NCBI GenBank assembly: GCA_933822405.4 | Contig: CAKOGP040001803.1 | Location: 1-64,000 of the forward strand | DNA: 64,000 nucleotides | DNA from: Cylindrotheca closterium | Lineage: Eukaryota; Bacillariophyta; Bacillariophyceae; Bacillariales; Bacillariaceae | Direction of reading: 5' to 3' | Shown: positions 40,091 through 51,100 of the stretch, one piece after another | Numbering within the stretch: the first letter of the stretch is position 1 | Layout: every line of letters begins with the position of its first letter | The notes under the pieces: model-generated | Told to the model about the DNA's origin: nothing | Database searches by the model: none | Seen by the model: the letters and a program-made list of their open reading frames with translations, nothing else | Made by a program: the position numbers and the translations under genes

Positions 40091-40208
40091 GGATACGACC
40101 ATACCAACATGACAGCACCGCTTCCCGTCCGCTCAGCGAAGTTAAGCATGATCGGGCCTGGTTAGTACTACGGTGGGGGACCACGTTGGAATCCCAGGTG
40201 TTGTATTC
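40091..40208 (+). rRNA. 5S ribosomal RNA, left copy
   Basis: 118 nt. GGATACGACCATACC at the 5' end pairs with GGTGTTGTATTC at the 3' end (helix I). The internal GAAGTTAAGCATG, GGGCCTGGTTAGTACT and GGTGGGGGACCAC phrases match eukaryotic 5S rRNA, including the pol III internal control region. A T-run (TTTT) follows directly, fitting pol III termination. It has A where the right copy has T in 'AAGCATG(A/T)TCGGGCC'. Confidence 0.95.
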
Positions 40209-40663
40209 TTTTGACAACTTTTTGCATCATGCCTCGATGGCAATTCCTTACTTCTGCCACTACTAGCTATGTGCTGTGTGCAGTACTGGTACCTCTATCA
40301 AGACACCAGTCAATTTTACTTCTCCCTGATAGCATGCATCTGCTACAGCCTCTTATGTTGTATTCTTTTGCCCACTTTTTGCTTCCTCGATGGCAATTCC
40401 TTACTTCTGCCACTACTAGCTATGTGCTGTGTGCAGTACTGGTACCTCTATCAAGACACCAGTCAATTTTACTTCTCCCTGATAGCATGCATCTACTACA
40501 GCCTCTTATGTTGTATTCTTTTGCCCACTTTTTGCTTCCTCGATGGCAATTCCTTACTTCTGCCACTACTAGCTAGGTGCAGTGTGCAGTACTGGTACCT
40601 CTATCAAGACACCAGTGAATTTAACTTCTCCCGGATTGCATGCACCTACTACAGCCTCTTATT
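40201..40663 (+). repeat. Three tandem ~153-bp units after the left 5S gene
   Basis: Units start at 40201, 40358 and 40511, each with TTGTATTCTTTTG, which is the last bases of 5S plus its T-run terminator. Each then carries CTCGATGGCAATTCC, CAGTACTGGTACCTC and CAAGACACCAGT. They are 90% or more alike by eye; unit 1 differs most at its start. They are open in more than one frame but look like repeat DNA rather than a gene. Confidence 0.88.
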
Positions 40664-41736
40664 TTCTGTTCCGGGGATGGTTGATTGACGTCATGGTGCT
40701 CCAAATTACTGGACTTCCTAACCCAAAGTTTCTTGAGTCTACGGCCGAGTACTGATGCAGTGGTGGTACATGACTAAACTTCACCAACATCAAATAACTT
40801 GTTGCTGTATCTCCGACTTTTGTGCTCTGTCTGTTTCTGTCGTCAGTGTGGGGTGAGGAATCATCACTGTTTCTGTCAACTGACCACATATATGGTAATA
40901 TCTGAAATTCCTGGTTGTCGATTCTTCACCATGTATCCGAGCGTGTTTCTTGCAAAGCATAATAAGGGTGCTCATCGTTCTCAAACACTCTAAGATCATC
41001 TGTTATCCTTTGTCGTACGTGATGAGCCAAATATATTCGCATACCATTCGGGTTGGCATCAGTTAGCATCAGTTTCGTCTTCTCGACACGAAACTTCCGA
41101 GAATTCTTGTGTCAGTTCATAATGGGAAGGCCAACCACCATGGGCTTCTCAACGTGTTCTCATCTCGAATGCAACTGACATTGACGATGAATGCCATCAC
41201 TCCTTCGTCACTGCAGCTGACACATGATACACATGGACCTTGTGTCTTGTGACGAAACGTGCACGGAGTTGCATCTTTTCACTGGTTTCTTGTCAGTCAA
41301 GAGACAAGATTGAACCGTTGAAGACACTGAGAAACTTCAATCGCGGGCGTTGATCACACAGTCGCCAAATGCTGTAAAATGCCAGTTTCCTGGAGGGAAA
41401 GAACATTTCGAATTTCTTGGTCCCTAAGTAAACACCTCAAATTTATACGGTCAATATGTAAATCGATTATGGGAGGTCGCGACTCATCCCGTGTCGGACT
41501 TGTCAATCCAAACATGCCAAATTTGCCACTGTCGTGCAGTCAGCGTATCGTTAAACTGAACTTCCATGCCTGGCTTTTCTACGAGAAAACCTACCACGTT
41601 CTCGTAGAACGACGGACCATTTTTTCTGCAAACGCAAATCTCAAAATCTGAACAAACACAGAAAACGCAGTTTTCACCCCACGCAGACACAAATACAATC
41701 AAAACACATTATTGTGAATCCTAAGAAAGAATCACC
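40664..41736. other. Inner spacer, left side of the 5S-bounded segment
   Basis: 1,073 bp. A TGACGTCA palindrome lies at 40686-40693, right at the inner end of the left arm. The sequence from 41050 to 41300 is rich in 'ttgtgtc' and 'acacga' words. No gene supported; its right part is the probable promoter of the gene at 41737. Confidence 0.4.
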
Positions 41737-42240
41737 ATGACAAGCGTCCTACCCCAAGGGGATATCATTGGTATGAAGCGTTGCAACACGTCGATCATGC
41801 CCACAAGGCAAACCAACGTCGCTCAGCTTCAAGGATTTTACTGGCCACGATATGTCACGCTTCCAGTTTCCTCCAACAAGAGTAAACCATCTGAGAAAGT
41901 GAAGCCCGCAAAGGCAATGAGACCACGAAAGAACTCATTCTCCAAGGAGAGACAACAGATTGAAGCATGCTTGAAGCTGCTGCCAAAGACTTCTCTTGAC
42001 TTTGACATTTTGGCGACACTTTCGCCGCAGCCTGAAACGTTTTTGCACAACAGTGGTCCTGAAGAACGTCAACCACAACATTCGTATGCATGGAACCCAG
42101 TCTCTCGCAGGGAAGCTCTCAACAGCAAGAATTCTTCATTGAAGTATGTGTCTCGAATGGTGCCTGTCAAGGTTTCAAGAAAACATTCTCCACGAAAAGG
42201 CTTGCGAAGAGCTGACAAACGGCCGATGTGCAAGGGATAA
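41737..42240 (+). CDS. Basic protein of unknown function
   Basis: 167 residues, strongly basic (many Lys/Arg, e.g. KVKPAKAMRPRKNSF and SRKHSPRKGLRRADKR), Ser/Pro-rich, no TM helix or signal peptide. A Leu-rich amphipathic helix around residues 65-85 (RQQIEACLKLLPKTSLDFDILATL) is the only ordered-looking part. The composition suggests a nuclear or nucleic-acid-associated protein; no family recognised. Lies inside the 5S-bounded inverted structure, upstream of the DUF2061 gene on the same strand. Confidence 0.45.
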   Translation: MTSVLPQGDIIGMKRCNTSIMPTRQTNVAQLQGFYWPRYVTLPVSSNKSKPSEKVKPAKAMRPRKNSFSKERQQIEACLKLLPKTSLDFDILATLSPQPETFLHNSGPEERQPQHSYAWNPVSRREALNSKNSSLKYVSRMVPVKVSRKHSPRKGLRRADKRPMCKG

Positions 42241-42935
42241 TCTCAATCATGAGACGAGTCAGTCAGTCAGTCATCTTTCACTACTACGGCACTGCATATA
42301 CATCAGTCCACAGGCACTCCCGGGGTTAAGGGAAGTTATATCCATCCATAGAAAGCAAAACGCTTAACATAATAGACGATTCCATCACTTGACATTTTAG
42401 ATTTTCTACGATTTCGATTGAACTTGTTCCTTTCACGATCAGACTGGACTGAATCTACAATAAAAAGACTATCTGAAGAGTTGTGGGTTGCTGACGGAAG
42501 ATTGCAATCTACAATGATACTATGGTTATATTGTATGCTGCATGTCTTGAAGATTGTCTACCAGGAGAGCCACGAATCATCGCTCTTGGTCCAAACCAAC
42601 GAGACGGGTTCTCGGCGGATGTTGAAAATCAAAAAACAAAAAACAAAAAAGAGCTTTCAGATGCGGTTTTCCAGTTCTCGCACACTCAATGGGACGCACA
42701 CGTTCGTCAAAGTGTGAACACCGACCTTTTCATCCGCAAACAATTAAGGGGGAGGGGCTTTGATGCCCCAAAACTCGGCATGGGCGGAGTTGGCGATCGG
42801 AAATCTACTGTAACTGTAGAAATTTGCACACCGCACTGTATTCAGAGTTTCCTCTTCATTCCTCATGCATCATTGCTATTATAACTCCCACCTACTAATA
42901 GAACGTCACCGAAAAGAACACAAATAGTCTGAAGA
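42241..42935. other. Spacer between the two enclosed genes
   Basis: 695 bp. It contains 'gtcagtcagtcagtca' (about 42258) and an A-rich stretch (42633-42650). Overlapping ORFs at 42418-42884 lack domain signs. Confidence 0.4.
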
Positions 42936-43250
42936 ATGGAAAATACGCGTCTGGATGCGGAACTTGGCCATGGACGGTCCTATGATTCTACGGATTACGA
43001 ACGACAAGGGCTTTCAGACGAAGACAACGACAAGTTGGCCACTGATGGTGCACATAAAGACTCCCATGTACGAAGTCTCGTCAAGGGGATTACCTATCGG
43101 ACGTTATCTACCCTTGCAACAGTCATGATTACCTATGTTGTTCTTGGTGATGCGAGCGTGGCGTTTGAAATTGGCTTTGTGGACTTTTTCGTCAAATTGA
43201 TGATCTACTATATGCACGAACGTGCCTGGTCCTTCGTGACCTGGTTGTAA
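42936..43250 (+). CDS. DUF2061 small membrane protein
   Basis: 104 residues. The first 45 are acidic and polar. Residues about 46-104 match DUF2061: RSLVKGITYRTLSTLATVMITYVVLG, an amphipathic AFEIGFVDFFVKLMIYYMHERAW and a short end. The RSLxKxIxxR start and YYxHERAW end are the family's hallmarks. DUF2061 is a two-helix predicted membrane protein known mostly from bacteria; function not established. The acidic leader is an addition. Sits inside the 5S-bounded structure. Confidence 0.82.
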   Translation: MENTRLDAELGHGRSYDSTDYERQGLSDEDNDKLATDGAHKDSHVRSLVKGITYRTLSTLATVMITYVVLGDASVAFEIGFVDFFVKLMIYYMHERAWSFVTWL

Positions 43251-43736
43251 GGATGATGATGGCAGGGGGTGATAAAGTTCGCTTTACTCTCGTGGCGTTG
43301 ATCTCCATGGTTTTGATTTTATGGAAATGAAGTGTTACGTGTCAGTCGATTGTTGGTCTTTGATTGGCAGTTTTTGTTCCTCCTTTCTTGTTACTACTTT
43401 GTTTATACACCTCTATGTAAGCTATGACTTATATTGTCTTATCGCGCTGATGGGGCTGACAAGTATAGATTTATAGATCTTTTAGATTCAAATATTTGTA
43501 CCAATTGACGTTGCTTTGGCGATTGCTGCCTCCTGCGCCTTGGTGGCTGATTCGTTTAGAGGTACTAAAGATACTCCACTGAATCCGGCAAAGAGAAAGC
43601 ATATTAGATCAATGCGGCTCGACTGCATTTCACAAATGCTGCGCTTCAAACTATGCCGGATAGACCAGGGACCTGATTGCAAAAGTAAGGATTTGACCTC
43701 AAAGGAAGCAAAAAAATCGCAAAAGAATTAATAAAA
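43251..43736. other. Inner spacer, right side of the 5S-bounded segment
   Basis: 486 bp after the DUF2061 gene. A plus ORF at 43516-43731 overlaps a minus ORF; neither has domain support. Confidence 0.4.
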
Positions 43737-43756
43737 CCGTCCCCGAAACAGAAAAT

Positions 43757-44063
43757 AAGAGGCTGTCGTAGGTACATGAAATCAGGGAGAAGTGAAATTG
43801 ACTGGTGTCTTGATAGAGGTACCAGTACTGCACACTGCACCTAGCTAGTAGTGGCAGAAATAAGGAATTGCCATCGAGGAAGCAAAAAGTGGGCAAAAGA
43901 ATACAACATAAGAGGCTGTAGTAGATGCATGCAATCCGGGAGAAGTAAAATTGACTGGTGTCTTGATAGAGGTACCAGTACTGCACACTGCACCTAGCTA
44001 GTAGTGGCAGAAGTAAGTAATTGCCATCGAGACATGATGCAAAAAGTTGTCAAAAGAATACAA
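43757..44063 (-). repeat. Two ~153-bp units after the right 5S gene (reverse orientation)
   Basis: Reverse-complement counterparts of the units at 40201-40663, with boundary near 43908. The outer unit keeps the same variant start as left unit 1 (TTTTGACAACTTTTTGCATCATG), so unit order relative to 5S is conserved between arms. Confidence 0.85.
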
Positions 44064-44173
44064 CACCTGGGATTCCAACGTGGTCCCCCACCGTAGTACT
44101 AACCAGGCCCGAACATGCTTAACTTCGCTGAGCGGACGGGAAGCGGTGCTGTCATGTTGGTATGGTCGTATCC
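44056..44173 (-). rRNA. 5S ribosomal RNA, right copy
   Basis: 118 nt, reading leftwards, identical to the left copy by eye except T for A in 'AAGCATG(T/A)TCGGGCC'. GTTCGGGCC is the more usual 5S sequence, so this copy is the better candidate for a normal gene. Helix I ends and the T-run terminator are intact. Outer flanks of the two 5S copies are unrelated. Confidence 0.95.
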
Positions 44174-44289
44174 ATTATTTGGCAAAACTATTAACAATAG
44201 AAAATGATAGCTCATCATTCGTGCAATTTTCTCTTTTGATCTCTGATTCCATGACAAACCCATATCGAACAAGTTCAGAAGGATCGAAA

Positions 44290-45060
44290 ATGACAGCTAC
44301 TTTGAATTACCGCATCTTGGTTGGACTGATCGCAATGCTTATTGCATCTGCGTTCTTTATGTCACGGGGTTCACAAAGTGAAGAGACCGCGGCAAGCAAT
44401 CCAGTGTGCCCAGGATCTCCAGCAAGCGTCCACGCAAGTTGTGAAATGAAAGTTTCATTCCCAGGAACCCAATGTCAAACGGTGTTGGAAGAAATTACAG
44501 CTCGTCTGAACCACGAAAATAGCTGGATGGATCCACACAACAAAGGCAAATACGTGAGTTCATATTGGATCTCTTGAATGAATGAATGAATAGTTTCATC
44601 GCTGAACCACCATGCAACTAACCTTTGAGGCTTGTTTGCCATCGTGCATTATGAGACAGTCTTTGATATCTTCAAAATCAAGTACGGACGAGAAAACTGG
44701 AAATGAAGTCAATCTCATCAACGCATCCCACATGACGGGCAATGGCAAGTATACCGATTTGCTTAATTTGCAGCTGACAATGGGCCATGATGGGTCTTGT
44801 GTGTTGGAAACCTGTAGTGAATCTCAGGTCACTTCCATACTCGACTTCTCCACTAATTTTTGGTGAGTACACATTGCTAATCTCAAGCATCCATCAATGA
44901 ATATGCATCGATATACTCACCACTTCGCTGTCCCTCTAGTAACCTGCACAATTTATATTGCAACGACAACGAGTCATGCAACAGCATTCACCACTCGCTC
45001 GACTACATGGAAGAATATGAAAACTGCAGCCAGAATACTGTGTCAAGGTGTTCGTCCTAG
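44290..45060 (+). CDS. Secreted Cys-rich protein of a diatom-type family (three exons)
   Basis: Join 44290-44553, 44660-44862, 44940-45060; introns 106 and 77 bp (GTGAGT...CAG, GTGAGT...TAG); 195 residues. The N-terminus is a signal peptide or anchor (ILVGLIAMLIASAFFMS). The mature part has CPGSPASVHASC, CQTVLEEITARL, WMDPHNKGKY, then TGNGKYTDLLNLQ, CSESQVTSILDFSTNFCNLHNLYC and NCSQNTVSRCSS at the end, with about ten Cys. Splicing at both junctions restores TNF-CNLHNLYC and GKY-SLISS. I recognise this layout from secreted proteins of diatoms of unknown function. An alternative upstream ATG at 44251 is possible. Confidence 0.7.
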
Positions 45061-45143
45061 AGGTAAGATTGGAACCTACCACTAGAATCTAGATGGTAGA
45101 ACTCATCATAAGTCTTAGTAAAACAGTATTTTTATAGTCTTAA

Positions 45144-48100
45144 TCATGATAGTCTTGGCCAACTTCCGTGATCAAACATTGGTAGACAATCGTATACTTC
45201 ATCAGCATCCAGGGTCGCCGATGCCTCTGCACAGAGAAAGGCGAGACGCTGCTCCAGTACATGCATCGATGGAAACTCTTTCGATTGCAACTCGATCCAT
45301 GAGGTGGAATCCTCAGGAGGTGATTCCTCCAGAATCGATGATGGAAGCGCACTCTCAGCGACAAACACAGAATACATGTGTTGTCGGATGGTCTTGACAG
45401 AAAATGCCGATGTCTGTGTCTTGGAGTGACGATCTTGAAGTATTGAAAAGAGGCCTCTCGAACTCGCATGAACCAGCAACGCTGCATCGTGTATCCATGG
45501 ACACCACCACACTGGCAACCCATTCATTGATTTTCTCATGAAAGACGAATGGAGGATGTCGTCAATCTTGGCGAAGGAAATCTTTCCACTTGCGACTGCA
45601 AACGCGGAGCGCATCATTTGCACACGTCGAAGGATAGCATAGGCCACGCCCAATGCTTCGATGGATTGTTCCTTCAACTCCAAACAAGGATCAGGGAGCG
45701 GAGACTGCAGATTCTCACTGTACTCAGGGTATAGGCTTGTGCCTTGAGCAGTGCCGTACTTGCCGTTGCTTCCCCGAGCGCCAGTAGAGTAAGGACCATT
45801 TCCCATTAGACATAGCCGGAGGCAATGCGGAAGAAGGCAAGACTCAATGTACTCTTTCAACTCATTGACACTTGGAACTTGATCATCGTCAAGCAACTCA
45901 ATGACGCGCTTACGAAAGTGTTCGCCACTGAACAATGGCGCTGGGTCATTTTCATCAAATTCACCACAGTGCTCTCTGATGCTATTCCAGAGAAGCCGTT
46001 CCACTTTCGAGTTGTCGTTATCTGAGTGAAAAAATCCGAAGTGAAGGACAACGCTGCAAACACTAGCTCGCAACTTGGCATTCGCCGTGAAAGACTTTGA
46101 AACCAGTGGGTTGACCGGAGTGTCATTGACTGAGGAGCCGTTGTCTTTGTGACCATTTTTCATATCATCTTTAGGAGCTTCGAAACCGTCAATATCCATT
46201 TCATCCACTTTCAATTTTTGCTCCAATTCGCTGCCAGCCAGTCCTTTGTCGTCCGCAGCAACACCGTTGTCACTTACTTTTTCCCCTTTCGCCTCGGTGC
46301 CGTTAGGCGCATTCTTGCTGTGCTTAACTTCAGCTGAGCTATCTGTTTTGCTCCTAGCTCTCTCGGATTCAATGACTTTTTGAACGCAATGTCCATCAGC
46401 ATGAATCAGAGCAGAAACCGCAAACCTCGTAAAATTTATTGGAACTCCGATTGCTCTCAAATAACGCGAAGTTCCACAAGCGACATGAGCAAGTTCCGAA
46501 CTTGCAGCCCCGTTGCAGTAATCGGTCCCATCATTTAAACTTCGATGAGAAACGGCGCATTGACTACCGCTGGTACCAACCCCCGTGAATACATCGTTCT
46601 CGTTGTTGCTCGGCGAATCCACTCCAAAGACAAGGGAGAAGGAGCGAGATTTGATCTCCCGACTTGCTGATGCCGCTTCTGAAGACGGCCAAATAGAAGC
46701 AGTACTCGGCTGTCGGTCCACTTGCATTGCACGTTCGTTATCGTTGTACATGGTAGTCTCTACCTGTTCCACCAATTGCTGTAACCTGTGAGACAAAACC
46801 CGTGCATCTGGCATCAATAAAGCATGACGAATTTGGGTTCGACGACTTTTAGCATCACTGCCTGTGGTGCCAGAATTTTCAACTTTTCCCTCCGATGCAC
46901 TTGGATTGACGTCTTTTGCGCTCGCGTCACTGTCGCTGTCACACTTCCTGATCACGCTGCGCATTTTTTCTCGTAGCTTCTTCAGTGTTACAAAATGGCC
47001 ATCATCGCCATTAACGATCTCATACCGATTCCCTCTTGCCTGATCAGGCATCTTGCTAAGCACAGCGTCTGCTGCTGCCCCACCCTCTCGTAAAGCTTGG
47101 GCGTCTTTCTCCAGTGCTGTTTGGTTTGCAGCTGCAGCTGAAATAATTGCGAGGTTCTTCTTTTCTTCCCTCAAATCGAACGCTTCCAGGGATTCATCGA
47201 AAACTTGCCGGGCAGCATCAGTCGCATCTTCAAAGCGCTTCTGAGCAGCAACACACGCCTCGTCGATTTTTGCATATTTCTTGATACGAAAGCCGAAAGG
47301 AAGCGAAGAATCACTTAACATGGAGTCATAGTTCCCCAACCCATGGACAAAAGTACCGATGAGCAAAGCAATGTCACAGCTCCGATCCCACCATGCAACA
47401 GGTGATGTGCCTTCCATTCCTTGCAGGTACAAGCCAAGTGTTAGTGCCAGCTCCTCTGTGCTGACTAGTCTTGCCTTCAAATCTGAGTCCAAGGTTGATA
47501 GACTAAAAGTTTGGCAACCTCTTTGAGCCAGTTGCTCATGGCCAAGTTTCCCAATGACTTTATCACTACAGTCTTCAATTATCCGTTGAACCCGGCAAAG
47601 AAGGAACATTCGCCTTAGCGACCGAAGAGCTGAACCTCGGCGCAACTCTTCAACGAATGAAGGTTCAGCCAAAGTTTTTGGCAAACGGAGAAATTTGCGG
47701 TTCCTTTCTACATCCAGAAAAGAACGCATGCCATTGGAGAGACAGTCACAAATCCAGTCTGCTTCCTTATGCGAAAATGTTGTTCCTAGGAACTCGTGTA
47801 TCAGATCCTTCACACTTCGTTCCTTCAGCATTGCGGACTCATCTTTCAGCATTTGCATAATCGGAACAGCAGCTTGAAGAGACAACTGAAAGAAGTAAGA
47901 TCGACAGAAGACCTCAAAGTCGTGAATCGGGAGACTTGTGAGGTTTGATTCACTTCGGATACGACAAAATCTTGAGAATCCGAACCTCAAGAAAGCAGCA
48001 ACAGCACGATTTCTCTGGGGCACATCCCAACCTTGCTTCAGGGAATAATCTGGGTTATCCAACTCGAGGCGCTTTGAAAGTCGGGACTTGTCAGGAATCT

Positions 48101-51100
48101 TCTTTGCCTTCTTAGGCTTTGCGTCCTTGGATTGTTTCTTTTGGATTGCCTCCTTTTCTAGTTCCTTCTCAGCCGTCTTTGCATCGACTTTTTGTTCGCG
48201 AGCTTCCTCTCTTTCTTTCTTTTTTTGCTCCTTCTCAACCTGTTTTCGTTTTTTCTTTTCCTTTCTCGCCCTCTCTCGTTCCTCTTTCTCCTCTTCTTTC
48301 CTCAGCTTTTCTTCCTCAATCTTCCGTTGCTCCATTTCAGCAATCTCAGCATATGGGTCATATACTTGGACTTGTTTTCGGCTCCTTTTGACACCGTCGT
48401 CGAGCATTTGAGCAACTTCTTCAGTTGTCTCAACTGGTTTCTCGAGACCGACCGCTTTCTGCCAAAAGTCAGGGTCGTCCAAGTCAACGTCCTTTTCACC
48501 GTCTCCTGTATCGGCAACGAAACTCGCCTTGCTGAAACTTCCAAGACCATTGCTCAGATTAGTTTGGTTTGGACCATACGTCACTGTTGTGGCGCTCTTT
48601 TCAAGAAGTTGGTCGATGTCTGTTTCCATGAACTGTTTTGCTTCTTCGTCATTGTCGTCCTTAAAAACGTCGTATGCACCCTTCTTGAGCAGAGAATCAA
48701 TTTCTTTTGCCTGCGCTTCCCGGTCGCTCTTGGCTGTGGACTTCGGTTGCCCGCCTTCATCTTGTTCTCCTTCTCCCTGATCTCTTTGTTGTGACAGCAC
48801 CGCTCTCTCGAGACCCAACTTCATACTCGCACTGTGAAACATATGCATCTCGTACGTCTTTGCAGTCAAGAGTCGGTAGACGCGAACAGCCCTTGTCTGC
48901 CCAATTCGATGGGCTCGGGCCATTGCTTGTAAATCATTTTGGGGGTTCCAATCACTATCGAAAATAATAACGGTATCAGCGGCCGTTAGATTCAGACCCA
49001 GACCTCCTGCTCGAGTACTTAGCAACATCACAAAGCGCTGACACGACTTTCGGACGAATCGATCCACAGCTGCAGCACGCGATGATGAGGATGTAGAGCC
49101 ATCAAGACGTTCGTATTTGTACTTCATCAGCTTCATCACCTCTTCCAGTAGATCCAAAACTCGTACCATTTGACTAAATATCAAAACTTTGTGGCCGTTG
49201 GCCAAAAGTTTGGGAAGAAGCTTGCTAATGAGGACCATTTTCCCTGAACTCTTGATCAGTTGTTCCCCAAACAACGCGACTGGGTCAGGAGGAACAGCCG
49301 GCTCGAGTGCTCTCTTTTCCAGAGCAGCATCTGTGAGAATTCGGTCTTCTGCACCACGAATGAGGTATGGATGGTTGCAGCACTTTCGAAGTTCCATCAT
49401 CACATTCATGAGGCTTGGGGCGTTGCTTGGTTTCGATCCCTTGAACAAGAAAGTCGTATTCCGTTCATAGATTGCCTTGTAGAACTTCTTTTGAACAGGC
49501 GTCAGAGAAACTTCCAAGATAGTCTCTTCCTTTGGAGGCAACGACTTTTCTACGTCTTCCTTCATGCGCCGAAGCAGGTACGGTTTTAGAACAGTGTGCA
49601 ACTCCTTGACTTGATCTGCATCCGTGAGCTGCCCAAACTTGTCAAGAAAATCATCCTTTGACTTGAAAGCGGAATTGTCCGCAAAATGCAAAAGTGCCCA
49701 TAACTCTTCCGTGGCATTTGCCAGAGGCGTTCCGGTCAAGAGGAGGCAGTAGTCGCGAGGAAAAGCAGCAAGGTCTGCAAAGAGTCTTGATTTTGGATTT
49801 TTCAGACGATGAGCTTCATCGACGACCAAAGCCCGCCATCGAATTTTGGAGAGAATATTAGTGTCTTTCATTGCAACTTCATAGGTCGTAATAAGGATGT
49901 GAAACTTTGTGACATGTTGCTTCTTCAGCTTTATTGCTGTTGCTTTTGGAACAAACTGATCAGTATAGTAGAACTCTTGCTTTACAAGGAAGTCTCTCGC
50001 GTCCGCAGAGCCGTGATATAGAACAACATTCAGATCAGGTGCCCAGGTTTTCGCCTCCGATTGCCACTGTCCAATTAATGACAGTGGAGCAACAACCAAG
50101 AACGGCCCCCGCACACCAGTAGTTGGATCGTCTTGAAGGCTTCTAAGAAAACACATCGATTGAATCGTCTGTGGATGAAACACAGCGTTAGGTGATCAAT
50201 GGAATCGACAATAGTTGGTTTCTAGACGAATTGAAATCAACAACATACCTTTCCCAAACCCATCTCGTCCGCCAGAATACAGGATCGTTTATTCCACCAG
50301 TTGAACAGGAGCCAATTCACTCCTTCCAACTGGTAGCTTCGTAGACGGAACCCTTGCTTCACGTCGTCGCCATCTTCCTCCTTATCTTGACCTAAATCAG
50401 CAATATGACGCTTTCGCTTCGAAAGCCCATATACTGGCGACTCTTGCATCTTACGAAAGTCTCGAATATGCGGATGCGATCGGTTGTTCCGATCGATTAC
50501 ATTTTGTTCTGGTGGCTTTTGGCGTGTCCAAAAGTCTTCCGCTTCATCCACAGCATCACGCTTGATGTCTCGCCAGTATTCCCAGGTCACCTCGGAAAAC
50601 GGAAGGGTCTTCCACTTGACCACATACCGAACATTATCTTCGGGATCCCATGGAATCTCTTTCAGTAATCCAGCCAGACCCTCTTTGGAATTCCATCTTT
50701 TCGTTGTATTTGATTCCTTTTCCTTCAAAATTTGCTGATCTCGCAGAATGTTTCGAGCGCGTTGCTTTGCAAACAAGTTCATGTCCATTTCAGACTCATC
50801 ACAAGCCAATATTCGCTCCACTTCGGTGCAAGCGGGAGGATAATAATCCTCATCCACCGTTTCTTTGTCAACCGTACCGTCTTGTAGTCCATGCGCATGA
50901 ATGGTGGCGGCCGTACTTCGCTCTTCTTCCAATACTTTTCGCCAATTCTTGCCATACATGAGTTCCTGCGACTGTACAAAACGGCGTATCTTGTGCCGCG
51001 CTGTATTCTTGGACTGATCGTACTTGATGATATCTGACCCCCGTTCCCAAGATGCATGCAAGTGTGACCTTCCTCTCCATTTGACAAGGTAGACTTCTTC

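Larger units (their letters stand above)
40091..44173. repeat. Large inverted structure bounded by two facing 5S genes
   Basis: Left arm about 40091-40678 (5S plus three 153-bp units), right arm about 43738-44173 (5S plus two units, reversed). Homology extends a little past the innermost unit on both sides (TTTTCTGTT-CCGGGGA and its complement). The arms enclose about 3.06 kb with two plus-strand genes. No target-site duplication is visible just outside the arms. Confidence 0.85.

Noticed and set aside
40211..40688. Repetitive ORFs (121 and 139 codons) after the left 5S gene
   Set aside because: They are translations of the 153-bp repeat in two frames, open in both because the unit is a multiple of three; no start context or domain.
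40091..44173. Interpretation as a Cassandra-type LTR retroelement
   Set aside because: Cassandra has 5S in direct terminal repeats; here the arms are inverted, and no primer-binding site, polypurine tract or target duplication was seen.
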